A DNA stretch of 64,000 bases from Helicobacter sp. 10-6591 (GCF_003288805.1 NZ_NHYK01000003.1:1-64000), one strand, 5' to 3'; numbered from the stretch's first letter, positions 16,570 through 27,195 are shown. Program-made: numbers and translations. The notes: generated by a model from the sequence alone, not told the origin.

Positions 16570-19500
16570 ATGTATAAGTTTGCTATCACTCGACCAGTTA
16601 CTACCCTAATGTTTGCTTTTGCTGTAATGTTTTTTGGTGTTTTAGCCGTGATGAAAATGCCTGTCTCACTTTTCCCTAATGTCGATTTTCCTATCATAAC
16701 CATTATCACAACCTACAAAGGTGCAAGTGCTAGCACTATTGAAACAAAAGTTACCGACAAAATCGAGGAAGCTGTGCTAGGTATTGATGGAATCAAAAAG
16801 GTCACTTCTTCGAGTGTGCGTAATACAAGTATTGTGGTTGTGGAATTTGAACTTGAAAAGGATCTTGATGTCGCCGTAGCTGATGTGCGCGACAAAATAG
16901 GCACACTCCATCTTGAAAGCGGTGTAGATTCTCCTTCTGTACGTAAAGTGGATACTGGTTCAAGTCCTGTAATATCATTATTTCTGACAAGTGATAAAGT
17001 CCCACCATCGGAGATGATGAAGCATGCAGATAATGTAATCAAACCCATGCTACAAAAGATTAGTGGCGTAGGAAGCGTAGAAGTTCGCGGGTATCGTAAG
17101 CGACAAATTAGAATCTATCCAGACCCAACACTTATGAATAAATACAATCTCACCTTCTCAAGTCTTAGCAGACTTATTGGACAAGAAAATATAGAAATTG
17201 ATGGTGGGCGATTGGTGAGCTCAAAAACTGAATGGGCACTTACAACCGATGCTAATAGTTATGATATTGAGGATATGGGAGAGATACGTATAAGCGATGG
17301 TGTAAGGCTAAAAGATATTGCAAAGATCGAAGATTCTATAGAAGAGGATAGGACTTATGCAAGCTATGATAAGACACCGGGCGTTATCTTTGAAGTCCAA
17401 AAAATCTCCGGACAAAATGACATCAAAATCGCCAAAGCTGTAAAAAATGCCTTCAAAGAAATTGAGCTAGCCAGCAGAGATTATGAAGTCCAAGTATTTA
17501 AAGACACGACTATTTATATTGAAGACTCTATTGCTGATGTGAGATTTGACTTGCTTTTAGGAGCAATTTTGGCCGTGAGTATTGTATTTTTATTTTTGCG
17601 TTCTTTTAGTATCACAATTGTTGCGGCACTTAGTTTGCCTATCTCTATCATTGGCACATTTGCACTTATGAATGCCTTTGATCTCACACTCAATATGCTC
17701 ACTCTCTTAGCACTTACACTCGCTATTGGGATCATTATCGATGATGCAATAGTCGTTATTGAAAACATCCACAAAAAACTAGAATCTGGCTTATCTAAAA
17801 GAGAGGCTGCATATGAAGGAGTGAGGGAAATTGGCTTTGCTATCATTGCTATTTCTGCAATGCTTTTATCGGTATTTATCCCTGTGGGCAATATGAGCGG
17901 AATTGTAGGAAAATTCTTCCAAAGCTTTGGAATAACAGTAGCACTTGCTATTGGGCTTTCTTATATCGTGGTGATTACTTTTATTCCGATGCTAAGCTCG
18001 ATTGTCGTTAGTTCAAAACGATCAAGGCTTTACCAGAAAACAGAATGGTTTTTTAATGGGCTTGACAAATATTATGTCCGCATTTTAGAGCTTGCTTTGC
18101 ACAATAAAATTATCGTGCTTACTGCGGTTATACTGCTATTTGTAGGCTCTCTTTTTTTAGCAAAAGACTTGGGGTTTGACTTTATGAAAAAAGAAGACAA
18201 AGGAGAATACAACATTTTCCTAGAGGTCGCCCCGGGAATCAATATGGAAGAAATGAAGCATAGAAGCGCGATTTTGCAAGATATTGTGCTAAATGAAAAA
18301 ACCACCAAATTTGCGACACTACAGATTGGCTATGACACACAAAAAAATATATTCAAAGCCCAAATCTATACAAAAATGCTTGACAGACAAGAACGTAAGA
18401 CTAAAGAGCAATCCCAATTTGCCGTGATAGAAAAACTAAGAGAGACTTTGAAAGCTTCCCCCGCTGCCAAAAATATGACGATTTCTGTTGTGGAAGTTTC
18501 AGATATTGGTGGTGGTGGGGATAACTCACCATTCCAGCTTGCAATACTCGCGCCAAGTGATGAGATTTTGTACAAAAGCCAAGAAAATCTTTACAAACTT
18601 TTTGAAGAAAAACTTGGAAATAAAGTAACCGACTTGCATTTAAACAAAGCCGATGATAGCCCAGAATACAGATTCCATATAGTACGGGCAAATGCCAACA
18701 AATACGGAGTGAGCTCAGAGGATATAGGAAACACTATCCGAGCAGCATTTTCGGGTGAATATCCAATCGGCTACTACAAAGAAAACGGCAAGGAATATGA
18801 CATAACCTTGCGCGTCCCAGATGAGAATAGACGCGTTCTTGAGGATATTAAACGTCTGCAAGTTAAAAATTCCAAAGGGGAATTAATGTTTCTGGAAGGA
18901 CTTGTAAGTATTGAGGAAACCAAAGCCGCCTCAACTATCACACGTTTTAATAGACAAAGAAGTCTTACTGTATATGCCTCTATCAATAAATCTTCTGGTG
19001 CTTCTCTTGGTGATTTACTCTCGGTGGTACAAGATCCAGACAACCAATGGTTAGAACCCGGTGCTAGCTACAAATTACAAGGCGAAATAGAAAATATGCA
19101 AGCAACACTTGTAGCATTTGCTGTTGCGATTGCTACGGCAGTCATTCTTATTTATCTCATTTTGGCTGCATTATATGAGAGCTTCTTGCAACCTCTAATT
19201 ATCATGATAACCTTGCCACTTAGCTTTTCGGGGGCATTTCTGGCACTGTTTCTTACAGGTGAAACCTTTAGCATGTTTTCTCTTATGGGACTTATGCTTC
19301 TTATGGGTATGGTCGGGAAAAATGCGACCTTACTTATTGACGTAGCAAACGAAAAACGTAAAGAAGGTATGGACATAATAAGTGCGATTATAAATGCAGG
19401 GGAACTTCGTTTGCGCCCAATCCTTATGACAACCATTGCCATGGTCTTTGGCATGCTTCCGCTTGCTATTGCAAGTGGCGCGGGGGAGGCGATGAAAAAT

Positions 19501-19644
19501 CCCATAGGTATCGCTATGATCGGTGGGCTTATTATCTCAATGCTACTCTCGCTTTTGGTCGTACCAATCTTCTATCGCTTGCTTGCTCCACTTGATGACA
19601 AACTCTCAAGATTCTACAAACCAAAAGCCGGAGATTCCTTTTAA
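16570..19644 (+). CDS. hefC: RND-family efflux pump, inner membrane
   Basis: The 1024-residue pump has twelve membrane helices and two large periplasmic loops. Family motifs include MPVSLFPNVDFPIITI near the N-terminus, the charged pair in helix 4 within IGIIIDDAIVVIENI, and the matching GMVGKNATLLIDVANEKRKEG in the second half. It is proton-driven and exports bile salts, detergents and antibiotics in relatives. ATG 16570 is preferred (AAGGAG at 16558-16563); a TTG or ATG further upstream would only add a short polar lead. It ends the hefABC operon; icd follows behind its own promoter. Confidence 0.93.
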   Translation: MYKFAITRPVTTLMFAFAVMFFGVLAVMKMPVSLFPNVDFPIITIITTYKGASASTIETKVTDKIEEAVLGIDGIKKVTSSSVRNTSIVVVEFELEKDLDVAVADVRDKIGTLHLESGVDSPSVRKVDTGSSPVISLFLTSDKVPPSEMMKHADNVIKPMLQKISGVGSVEVRGYRKRQIRIYPDPTLMNKYNLTFSSLSRLIGQENIEIDGGRLVSSKTEWALTTDANSYDIEDMGEIRISDGVRLKDIAKIEDSIEEDRTYASYDKTPGVIFEVQKISGQNDIKIAKAVKNAFKEIELASRDYEVQVFKDTTIYIEDSIADVRFDLLLGAILAVSIVFLFLRSFSITIVAALSLPISIIGTFALMNAFDLTLNMLTLLALTLAIGIIIDDAIVVIENIHKKLESGLSKREAAYEGVREIGFAIIAISAMLLSVFIPVGNMSGIVGKFFQSFGITVALAIGLSYIVVITFIPMLSSIVVSSKRSRLYQKTEWFFNGLDKYYVRILELALHNKIIVLTAVILLFVGSLFLAKDLGFDFMKKEDKGEYNIFLEVAPGINMEEMKHRSAILQDIVLNEKTTKFATLQIGYDTQKNIFKAQIYTKMLDRQERKTKEQSQFAVIEKLRETLKASPAAKNMTISVVEVSDIGGGGDNSPFQLAILAPSDEILYKSQENLYKLFEEKLGNKVTDLHLNKADDSPEYRFHIVRANANKYGVSSEDIGNTIRAAFSGEYPIGYYKENGKEYDITLRVPDENRRVLEDIKRLQVKNSKGELMFLEGLVSIEETKAASTITRFNRQRSLTVYASINKSSGASLGDLLSVVQDPDNQWLEPGASYKLQGEIENMQATLVAFAVAIATAVILIYLILAALYESFLQPLIIMITLPLSFSGAFLALFLTGETFSMFSLMGLMLLMGMVGKNATLLIDVANEKRKEGMDIISAIINAGELRLRPILMTTIAMVFGMLPLAIASGAGEAMKNPIGIAMIGGLIISMLLSLLVVPIFYRLLAPLDDKLSRFYKPKAGDSF

Positions 19645-19682
19645 TAGGCCTTTAGGCAGAAAATAGTTTTACTTAACTTTGT

Positions 19683-19688
19683 TATACT
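19683..19688 (+). promoter_or_regulatory. -10 box of icd
   Basis: TATACT in TTTGTTATACTCC lies 37 bp before the icd ATG, in the 80-bp gap after hefC. Confidence 0.45.
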
Positions 19689-19724
19689 CCTTGCTCCTTT
19701 ACCCCCATCTTGCAAGGAGTTTTT

Positions 19725-21947
19725 ATGAAAATCACTTACACACTTACCGATGAGTCTCCAGCTTTGGCCACTTACTCTTTTTTGCCTATCGTAAGAGCAT
19801 TTTTACGCCATGCAGATATAGAGGTTACAACTTCTGATATTTCATTATCAAATAGAATCCTCGCACAATTCAGCGATAAGCTTTCGTTAGGAATCAAAGA
19901 TGAATTAGAGTTCCTAGGAAAGCTTGTAAAAGAAACAGATGCCAACATCATCAAAACACCAAATATCTCCGCTTCAATCCCCCAACTAAAAGCCACTATA
20001 AAAGAGCTACAGGCTAAAGGCTTTCCACTTCCAGAATACCCCGATGAACCAAAAGATGAGCAAGAGCAAGAAATAAAAGCCAAATACCAAAAGGTACTTG
20101 GTTCGGCTGTCAATCCTGTGCTAAGACAAGGAAATTCTGATAGACGCTGTACCAAAGCAGTGAAAGAATACGCAAAAAAGAATCCCTACAAAGTGACACC
20201 TTTCTCCAAAGATTCTAAAACCCGCGTGTCTTATATGCAAGAAGGAGATTTTTTTGACAATGAACAGGCCACATTGATGAGCAAAGACACAAGTGCAAGA
20301 ATAGAGTTTGTAGATGGCAATGCCAAAGTCCATGTACTAAAAGATAATCTCAAGCTAGAAAAAAACGAAGTATTAGATGCTACCTTTATAGATAGTGCTA
20401 AGCTCAATAGATTCTATGAGGAGCAAATAGAAATTTGTAAAAAAGAAAATATCCTCCTTTCACTCCACCTCAAAGCCACAATGATGAAAGTTAGCGATCC
20501 TGTAATTTTCGGATATGCAGTAAGTGTATATTTCAAAGAGCTTTTTGCAAAATTTGGCACAGAATTGCAAAATCTAGGTGTTAATCCAAACAATGGAATT
20601 TCAGAGCTTTTGAACAAAATAGAATCAAGCCCTAAGAAAACAGAAATCTTGAGTGAATATGAGCGAATCTTAGAATCTAGCGCACCACTTAGTATGGTGG
20701 ATTCTGCAAAGGGACGCACAAACTTGCATGTACCAAGCGATGTGATAGTCGATGCGAGTATGCCAGCTATGCTCAAAAATGGTGCAAAACTTTGGGATAA
20801 GAATGGCAATACATGCGATACAAACGCCCTTATCCCCGATAAGACTTATGCAACCATTTATGAGGCGGTACTAGAAGACTTGCGCGCAAATGGCACGCTT
20901 GACCCTTCAAAGCTAGGAAGTGTAGCCAATGTAGGTCTTATGGCAAAAAAAGCACAAGAATACGGCTCACATGATAAAACCTTTATCGCACCAAGCGATG
21001 GATTCTTCCGCATTGTAGATACAAGTGATAATAGTGTGATTTTAGAACACAAGGTACATAAAGGCGATATCTATCGTGTCAATCAAGCAAAGTTTGATGC
21101 ACTTATAAACTGGATAGATCTGGGTGTAGAGCGCGCCGAGCTTACACAAAGTAAAGCGATTTTCTGGCTTGATACACTGCGAGCAAATAATAAGATTCTT
21201 ATCAATCTTGTAAATGCAAGACTAGAGGAGCTCAAAAAACAAGGCAAAGATATTAGCAATATAGAGATTCTCGCGCCAAAAGAGGCTTGTTTACAGACAT
21301 TAAAACTCATCCGCGAAGGCAAAGATGTCATCTCAATCACAGGCAATGTTTTGCGTGATTACTTGACTGACTTGTTCCCGATCTTAGAGCTTGGCACAAG
21401 TGCTAAGATGCTCTCAATCGTGCCTATGCTAAATGGTGGAGCGATGTTTGAAACAGGAGCTGGTGGAAGCGCACCAAAACAAGTAGAACAACTCATGGAA
21501 GAAAACCATTTGCGTTGGGATAGCTTAGGGGAGTTTTTGGCATTGCAAGCAAGCCTAGAATTCTACGCTCTAAGGACACAGAATAAAAAGGCTGGTATTC
21601 TCTCAATATGTTTGGATAATGCTATTAGCACTTGGCTTACAAACAACAAAACGCCTTCAAGAAAAGTCAAAGAGGATGACAATCGCACGAGCCATTTCTA
21701 TCTTGCGCTCTATCTTGCACAAGCTCTTAGTACCCAAGACAAAGATTCCCAAATGGCAGCATTCTTCGCACCTATTGCAGAAGAATTGAGCAAAAATGAA
21801 GAAAAAATCAGATCAGAATTTTTGCAAGCACAAGGTGTAAGCGTAGATTTTGGCGGATACTACAAATTTGACGACAAAAAAGCAGAAGCTCTCATGCGTC
21901 CAAGCGCAACTTTTAACGCAATAATTGACAAAATCTCTAAACTCTAG
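19725..21947 (+). CDS. icd: NADP-dependent isocitrate dehydrogenase, monomeric type
   Basis: The enzyme converts isocitrate to 2-oxoglutarate and CO2 with NADP in the TCA cycle. At 740 residues it belongs to the monomeric class (about 740), not the dimeric class (about 415) found in H. pylori. Family segments include LRQGNSDRRC, the SMVDSAKGRTNLHVPSDVIVD stretch (residues about 325-345), and MFETGAGGSAPKQVEQ near the end. ATG 19725 follows AAGGAG; five codons upstream are open but lack a site. It stands alone behind its own promoter. The choice of the monomeric class links the organism with Campylobacter-type metabolism. Confidence 0.95.
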   Translation: MKITYTLTDESPALATYSFLPIVRAFLRHADIEVTTSDISLSNRILAQFSDKLSLGIKDELEFLGKLVKETDANIIKTPNISASIPQLKATIKELQAKGFPLPEYPDEPKDEQEQEIKAKYQKVLGSAVNPVLRQGNSDRRCTKAVKEYAKKNPYKVTPFSKDSKTRVSYMQEGDFFDNEQATLMSKDTSARIEFVDGNAKVHVLKDNLKLEKNEVLDATFIDSAKLNRFYEEQIEICKKENILLSLHLKATMMKVSDPVIFGYAVSVYFKELFAKFGTELQNLGVNPNNGISELLNKIESSPKKTEILSEYERILESSAPLSMVDSAKGRTNLHVPSDVIVDASMPAMLKNGAKLWDKNGNTCDTNALIPDKTYATIYEAVLEDLRANGTLDPSKLGSVANVGLMAKKAQEYGSHDKTFIAPSDGFFRIVDTSDNSVILEHKVHKGDIYRVNQAKFDALINWIDLGVERAELTQSKAIFWLDTLRANNKILINLVNARLEELKKQGKDISNIEILAPKEACLQTLKLIREGKDVISITGNVLRDYLTDLFPILELGTSAKMLSIVPMLNGGAMFETGAGGSAPKQVEQLMEENHLRWDSLGEFLALQASLEFYALRTQNKKAGILSICLDNAISTWLTNNKTPSRKVKEDDNRTSHFYLALYLAQALSTQDKDSQMAAFFAPIAEELSKNEEKIRSEFLQAQGVSVDFGGYYKFDDKKAEALMRPSATFNAIIDKISKL

Positions 21948-22282
21948 AGATTTTACTCATCTCCCATACTTTTCTTCACCCCAGTAATACCCTACAAAGC
22001 AAGAGTAACTCGCGTCCTTATCTATCAAAAGTGTTCATTGCGGATCTATAAAGGAAGATATTGGAGCTTTGTAGTGGCGGGCTTAGGAGTGGAAACATGA
22101 ACTAAAACAAACCAGGAACCCGCCACAATAAAACTCCACTAGAGGGAATAAATCGAAGCAACAGAGCTAATATTGGGCTGAATTATAAAGAAGCTTTCTT
22201 AATGGATAATTTTTATTGGAATCTATTTTCAAAATTTTTGGAGTAAGTTCTTGTTATCGCAAACCTTGCGAAAGTACTTCTA
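21948..22282. other. Gene-free stretch with a long-range GC stem
   Basis: No gene is supported here. GTGGCGGG (22074-22081) is perfectly complementary to CCCGCCAC (22119-22126), and outside it GGAG (22062-22065) can pair with CTCC (22134-22137) across internal loops. The stem is strikingly GC-rich for this AT-rich genome. It does not show the conserved sequences of SRP RNA, RNase P RNA or tmRNA. It could be a small structured RNA or a remnant. Confidence 0.35.
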
Positions 22283-22504
22283 TCAGCATTTTGTCCTTCC
22301 GACGCCATATTTGCTATTCATTGCTTCAGTAAAGAATTCTTTTTGCGTTTTTGGAATCTTATCTGGATGGTAGATTCTCATATGCTCGAGGTATTTATCA
22401 TAGCTTGGCATACCTACGAGCAGATGAAATACCCTATCGCTGCGCGAATATAATATTTTCAGCCATACATAAACTCTATGGCAAACAACCTTTATCTTTT
22501 TCAT
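22283..22504 (-). CDS. YbdD/YjiX-family small protein (DUF466)
   Basis: The 73-residue protein shows the family pattern: a basic N-terminus, PSYDKYLEHMRIYHPDKIP, EFF, and a Cys-terminal tail (KYGVGRTKC). YbdD-like proteins are nearly always encoded directly after CstA/BtsT-type transporters and are thought to act with them. Here it lies 71 bp downstream of cstA on the same strand. The ATG follows AAGGAAAAGGA. The exact function is not known. Confidence 0.85.
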   Translation of the reverse strand: MKKIKVVCHRVYVWLKILYSRSDRVFHLLVGMPSYDKYLEHMRIYHPDKIPKTQKEFFTEAMNSKYGVGRTKC

Positions 22505-22575
22505 TCCTTTTCCTTAAAATCAATAGCTTACTGCGACGGCTATCAACCCCGCCTTAGCCTGATAGCTATACCAGC

Positions 22576-24708
22576 TTAATGTACTCTTGCCATCTTGCCT
22601 TCATAATCACTTGCCTTGCGATAAGGTGTCTGCGCTAGAGGGATTGTATTTGTTCCTTGAGTGCATCTTAGGCAGATTCTCACACATTGGATAAGCACAA
22701 GACAGGTTACAAACATAAAAAACGCACACAAACACGCATTTATAAGATTATTTGTAGCAAGCGTTTGGAATCTCTCTACCAAAACCATATCTGGCATAGC
22801 CTTTGCAAGCTCTGCTGCTGCCTTCGCACTATTGTTCTGCCAAAGCGCTATATGACTTACTGCATCATGCACCCTCTCTCCATTAGCTGGCAAGAGTTTG
22901 AGCACGCCGGCATAAAGTGTGCTTATTAGCACCCAAGTAGCCGGGAGAATAGCTACCCACGCTTGCTTGCCCTTACCCATTTTGAACAACACGACTATCA
23001 CTGTAAGCAGTGCCATTCCAGACAACATCTGGTTTGAGACACCAAAGAGTGTCCAGAGGGATTTGATTCCTCCTTGTGGGTCTGTAACACCTTGATAGAG
23101 GATATATCCCCAGCCTGCCACACAGAGTAAAGTCGCCACAATCCCCCAGCCAAGAGATTGGATATTGCCCATTGGCTTATAGACATTGCCTAATACATCT
23201 TGCACCATAAAACGCCCAGCTCTTGTACCTGCATCTACAGCCGTAAGAATAAATAACGCCTCAAAGAGAATCGCGAAGTGGTACCAAAACGCCATCGAAC
23301 CCGCATTAAAAAGCGGTACTTGTGAAATGATAAGAGCCAAACCAATAGCAAATGTCGGTGCACCGCCTGTGCGAGAGAGTATATTCTCCTCTCCTATATC
23401 ATTTGCCATACTTAAGATTGCCTGTGGCTCTATCACAAATCCCCAATTGCTGATAGTCTGTGCAGCGATTATCGCCGCTTCACCTACATCTTTAATCCCA
23501 GCAGTGCCAAGCCCAGCCGGTGCAACATTAATAGCAAAATAAAGCCCGGGAGTAAGAATCACTGCCGCAATAAGTGCCATCACTGCCACGGCAGATTCCA
23601 TGATCATAGCTCCATAGCCTACCATTCTTGCATGCGATTCTTTCTCTAGCATCTTTGGACTCGTGCCACTTGAAATAAGTGCGTGGAATCCACTGATAGC
23701 CCCGCACGCTATTGTGATGAACAAAAACGGAAAAAGCTGCCCGCTAAATACAGGTCCAGTGCCATCGACAAACTTTGTAGTAGCGCTAAACTCTACCTCA
23801 GGTGCCACGATGAGAATCCCCCCAGCCATCAGCACAATCACACCGATTTTCAAGAATGTACTCAAATAATCTCTTGGTGCTAGCAAGAACCACACAGGCA
23901 AGATAGCCGCTACAAAGCCATAGACTATCATCACATAAGTAAGCGTTACAGGACTTAGCTTAAAAAAGCTAGAAAGTGTAGGATCGCTTGCGACTTCTGC
24001 TCCATAAATAAGTGCCAGTATAAGCAATACAAACCCTATAATGCTTGCCTCACCTATCTTCCCAGGACGTAAAAATCGCATATGGATTCCCATATAAATA
24101 GCTATCGGGATAGTCATAGTGATAGTAAAAAGCCCCCAAGGCGACTGGGCAAGTGCATTGACAACCACAAGAGATAAAATCGCAATAATAAGCAGCATAA
24201 TCCCTAAGATGCCAAGCATAGCAATAGAGCCAACCCCTCTTCCAAGTTCAAGCTTGATAATCTCGCCCAAACTCTTTCCATTGCGCCTGGTAGAGATAAA
24301 AAGCACCGTGAAATCATGCACAGCCCCTGCTAGCACCACACCCACGACAATCCATATCATTGAAGGCAGGTAGCCCATCTGTGCGGCTAAAATAGGACCT
24401 ACCAAAGGACCAGCACCAGCAATAGCAGCAAAGTGATGGCCAAAAAGCACGATTTTATTCGTGGGCACGAAATCACGTCCATCATTATTGACAACTGCGG
24501 GTGTAGCCCGAGTATCATCAAGCCCCAAAACCTTATATGCAATATATTTTGAGTAGTACCGATACCCTATGGCATAGATACATACTGCAGCTACTACAAG
24601 CCAAATAGCCGAGATACTCTCTCCTGTATGCAGTGCCAAAACACCAAAACAATACGCACCCAAAGCTGCTACAAATGCCCATAGTAGAATGCTCACTGTT
24701 TTACCCAT
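22576..24708 (-). CDS. cstA: CstA-family pyruvate/peptide transporter
   Basis: The 710-residue inner membrane protein has about 16-18 helices and the conserved CstA core, including KIVLFGHHFAAIAGAGPLVGP and GFHALISSGTSPKML. Family members import pyruvate (E. coli BtsT, CstA) and CstA is linked to peptide use in Campylobacter and H. pylori. ATG 24708 follows AAGGAGTGAGCTT; a start 13 codons earlier is open but lacks a site. The small YbdD-like gene follows. Confidence 0.93.
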   Translation of the reverse strand: MGKTVSILLWAFVAALGAYCFGVLALHTGESISAIWLVVAAVCIYAIGYRYYSKYIAYKVLGLDDTRATPAVVNNDGRDFVPTNKIVLFGHHFAAIAGAGPLVGPILAAQMGYLPSMIWIVVGVVLAGAVHDFTVLFISTRRNGKSLGEIIKLELGRGVGSIAMLGILGIMLLIIAILSLVVVNALAQSPWGLFTITMTIPIAIYMGIHMRFLRPGKIGEASIIGFVLLILALIYGAEVASDPTLSSFFKLSPVTLTYVMIVYGFVAAILPVWFLLAPRDYLSTFLKIGVIVLMAGGILIVAPEVEFSATTKFVDGTGPVFSGQLFPFLFITIACGAISGFHALISSGTSPKMLEKESHARMVGYGAMIMESAVAVMALIAAVILTPGLYFAINVAPAGLGTAGIKDVGEAAIIAAQTISNWGFVIEPQAILSMANDIGEENILSRTGGAPTFAIGLALIISQVPLFNAGSMAFWYHFAILFEALFILTAVDAGTRAGRFMVQDVLGNVYKPMGNIQSLGWGIVATLLCVAGWGYILYQGVTDPQGGIKSLWTLFGVSNQMLSGMALLTVIVVLFKMGKGKQAWVAILPATWVLISTLYAGVLKLLPANGERVHDAVSHIALWQNNSAKAAAELAKAMPDMVLVERFQTLATNNLINACLCAFFMFVTCLVLIQCVRICLRCTQGTNTIPLAQTPYRKASDYEGKMARVH

Positions 24709-24867
24709 AAGCTCACTCCTTGTATGAAATTTCAGATGAGCTTCCATTCTAGCGACTTTTGAGGTTTTCTTGTAGAAAGCTTAAGCAATATCAAGGACAA
24801 GCAAGCAAGATTGTAACAATCAAAACCATGTAAGAGATTTGTTTGTATGTGTAGGGGGGGTAAGCTA

Positions 24868-24890
24868 AGATTCTTAAACTCAAAGAATCT
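24868..24890 (-). terminator. Hairpin after the TonB-dependent receptor gene
   Basis: AGATTCTT and AAGAATCT form a perfect 8-bp stem around a 7-base loop, 15 bp beyond the receptor stop. No T-run follows on the minus strand; instead there is a C7 (G7 on the plus strand, 24854-24860). It may end the receptor transcript weakly. Confidence 0.3.
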
Positions 24891-24904
24891 AGCCTGAGAT
24901 AAAT

Positions 24905-27172
24905 CTAAAACTCATAAGTAAGAGAGAGATAGTATCTCCTGCCTTCTCGTATATAGTTGTAGGCATTGGCATATTGGGTGGTGACCTTCCCATTGTTAGA
25001 AGCTTGGTATGCGGTGAAGTCCAAAAAATCCACATCAAATAAATTGTAGATAGCAAAATTCACTCTTATGCCTTTCATCTCGTTGAGATTTATCCCCAGA
25101 TGCGTAAGATAGATTGGCTTATAAAACTCACCTAGCGCTGCAGCCGGAGTTAGAGCTACATTGGGATTGCCCCTGTAGATATGCGTCTTTATCTCCTGTC
25201 TTATGTATGCGCCAAAATAGGAGTTAGAGTAGTTCAACGAGCCATTAAAACTATGTCGAGGTACATTCACAAATCTTTCACCTGTATTGGCTCCAGAGCT
25301 TGATCGATTTTTTGACTGGGTGAATGTATATGCTGTGCTTAAGCCAAGATTTCCTATACCTATAGAGACAGGCTTTATATCAAGCGAAGTCTCTAGCCCA
25401 TAGCTTACTGCCTGACCAACATTAACATACATAGTACATCCCATCTCAGCATTACACGTATGTCTACCGATCTGAGAACCATTACTTGTTCGCTGAGTAC
25501 TAGTGATTTTATTTACGAAAAGTGAGTAGAAGCCTGTGAGCGCAAAAGAAAAGACATCATTTTCGCTGATAGCCGAAAGCTCGTAGTTAGTACTGCTCTC
25601 TGGCTTAAGGTTAGGGTCTCCATAAATAGGCACTGTGCCTTGGCGAGTGAGATTAGCCACACCATCTACAAGCTGTGAGAGTGCTGGAGATTTATAGCCT
25701 GTACTTACTCCACCTTTAAGAGTGAGATAATCTGGCACTATCTTATAAGCGACATATGCACGAGGAGATATATTGCTGCCAAATATCGAATTGAAGTTCG
25801 CTCTTGCACCAAGTGTGAGAAATACCCTATCCCAACCTATAAACTCGCCTTCACCAAAAAGAGCGCCAATATGCTGTATTTGCTTTGCTTTACCACCTGT
25901 AACTTGGAAAAGCTTATCATTAAATCTGTTATACCAATAGCGCGCACCAAGAGAGATATTTGCGCCAAAGGATTCTGAAAGATTGAGATAAGTATTGATT
26001 TTATGATCGAGGATAATATCTTCATTCTCTAACTCTCTGCTATCACCAGCTGCTACGCCGTTCCTAACTTTAGTGCCGCCTTTAAAAACTTCATTTGTGA
26101 TAAATCTGTCGTGATTGGTCGTGAGGTTGTAAGTGATTGCACTATCAGTCTTGAATGTGCTAAAGAGCCCATCAGAATCCACATAACTCCCCTTATGAGC
26201 CAAGACAACATTAGACCGTGAGAAAACCATCCTCTCGGCATAACCAGCTTCTGCCTTAGCGTATTGGGGGTTTATAAATTTATTAAAAGTGCCAAGCAAT
26301 CCTAGCGAGTTATCATAAGTCTGCCTTGAGTAATCCACATCCAAATACATTCTTTGCTTTGCCTCGCCTGCAACAGAATCAAGCGAGTGCCAACTGAGGC
26401 GAGAGCCGAGGTTATAGCTTGTAAAAGGCGCAAGTCCGACGATAGTGTTACGAAGTGCGCCATCAGCCAACCCTCTTGGCTGTCTCCCGCTTGCTAAGGA
26501 GACTTGCTTGAGATCTTCAGACTTCACAGAATCCCTATCATAGATTCTGCCTCGTAGTGTCAGCCCCCAGTTCTTTGCTTGATTGAGCGGACCTGCTGTG
26601 TAGAGATTAAAACTCTTGGTGTCACCAAAATACTTTTTCTCTTGCAATGTGTAATCCACACCAACACTTGCACTCCACTTCTCAAAACTATCTTTTGTAA
26701 TGACATTCACCACCCCGCCTATAGCATCACTTCCATACAAAGTAGAGGCAGGACCGCGTATAACTTCAATCCTTTTGATAGCACCTAGAGGCGGCATGAA
26801 GCTTGTGATAGATTGAGAAAATCCATTTGGGAATAGACTTGAGTCTGCATTGACACGACGACCATCCATAAGTATAAGCGTGTAGTCACTAGGCATACCA
26901 CGTATAGAGATAGAGTAGCCACCAGTCTTGCCTACACCATTATCTATACTCACACCCGGCACATTTGACAAGGCCTCTGCCAAATCACGCACGGGGCGCT
27001 TTTGTATCTCTTGCGGATCGACAATGCTTACACTCGCAGGGGCGACTTCAAGCTCTTGCTCTATACCACCTGCCGTAACGACGCTTCTTTGCAATCGCAC
27101 ATTTTCCTCTGTGTCATCAGCACCAACAAGCGAACTTATCAAAACAATTGCAAATATATGTTTTTGGGACAT
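24905..27172 (-). CDS. TonB-dependent receptor, ferric siderophore type
   Basis: The 755-residue outer membrane protein has a signal peptide (about 1-18), a plug domain (about 30-150) with YSISIRGMPSDYTLILMDGR and IEVIRGPASTLYGSDAIGGV, and a 22-strand barrel ending in the aromatic LSLTYEF. The plug resembles FepA/CfrA-type receptors that import ferric enterobactin or related catechol complexes with energy from TonB. A Fur-like box lies 24-38 bp upstream of the start, which fits iron control. No periplasmic or ABC importer genes adjoin it. The substrate cannot be fixed from sequence. Confidence 0.9.
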   Translation of the reverse strand: MSQKHIFAIVLISSLVGADDTEENVRLQRSVVTAGGIEQELEVAPASVSIVDPQEIQKRPVRDLAEALSNVPGVSIDNGVGKTGGYSISIRGMPSDYTLILMDGRRVNADSSLFPNGFSQSITSFMPPLGAIKRIEVIRGPASTLYGSDAIGGVVNVITKDSFEKWSASVGVDYTLQEKKYFGDTKSFNLYTAGPLNQAKNWGLTLRGRIYDRDSVKSEDLKQVSLASGRQPRGLADGALRNTIVGLAPFTSYNLGSRLSWHSLDSVAGEAKQRMYLDVDYSRQTYDNSLGLLGTFNKFINPQYAKAEAGYAERMVFSRSNVVLAHKGSYVDSDGLFSTFKTDSAITYNLTTNHDRFITNEVFKGGTKVRNGVAAGDSRELENEDIILDHKINTYLNLSESFGANISLGARYWYNRFNDKLFQVTGGKAKQIQHIGALFGEGEFIGWDRVFLTLGARANFNSIFGSNISPRAYVAYKIVPDYLTLKGGVSTGYKSPALSQLVDGVANLTRQGTVPIYGDPNLKPESSTNYELSAISENDVFSFALTGFYSLFVNKITSTQRTSNGSQIGRHTCNAEMGCTMYVNVGQAVSYGLETSLDIKPVSIGIGNLGLSTAYTFTQSKNRSSSGANTGERFVNVPRHSFNGSLNYSNSYFGAYIRQEIKTHIYRGNPNVALTPAAALGEFYKPIYLTHLGINLNEMKGIRVNFAIYNLFDVDFLDFTAYQASNNGKVTTQYANAYNYIREGRRYYLSLTYEF

Positions 27173-27195
27173 CCATTATCCTTTTTAAATAATTA

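Noticed and set aside
21948-22282. SRP RNA, RNase P RNA or tmRNA in the gene-free gap
   Set aside because: Conserved core sequences of these RNAs are absent despite the GC-rich stem.
24854-24860. G7 tract between cstA and the receptor gene as a phase switch
   Set aside because: Too short for frequent slippage and about 146 bp from the cstA start, outside any likely promoter.
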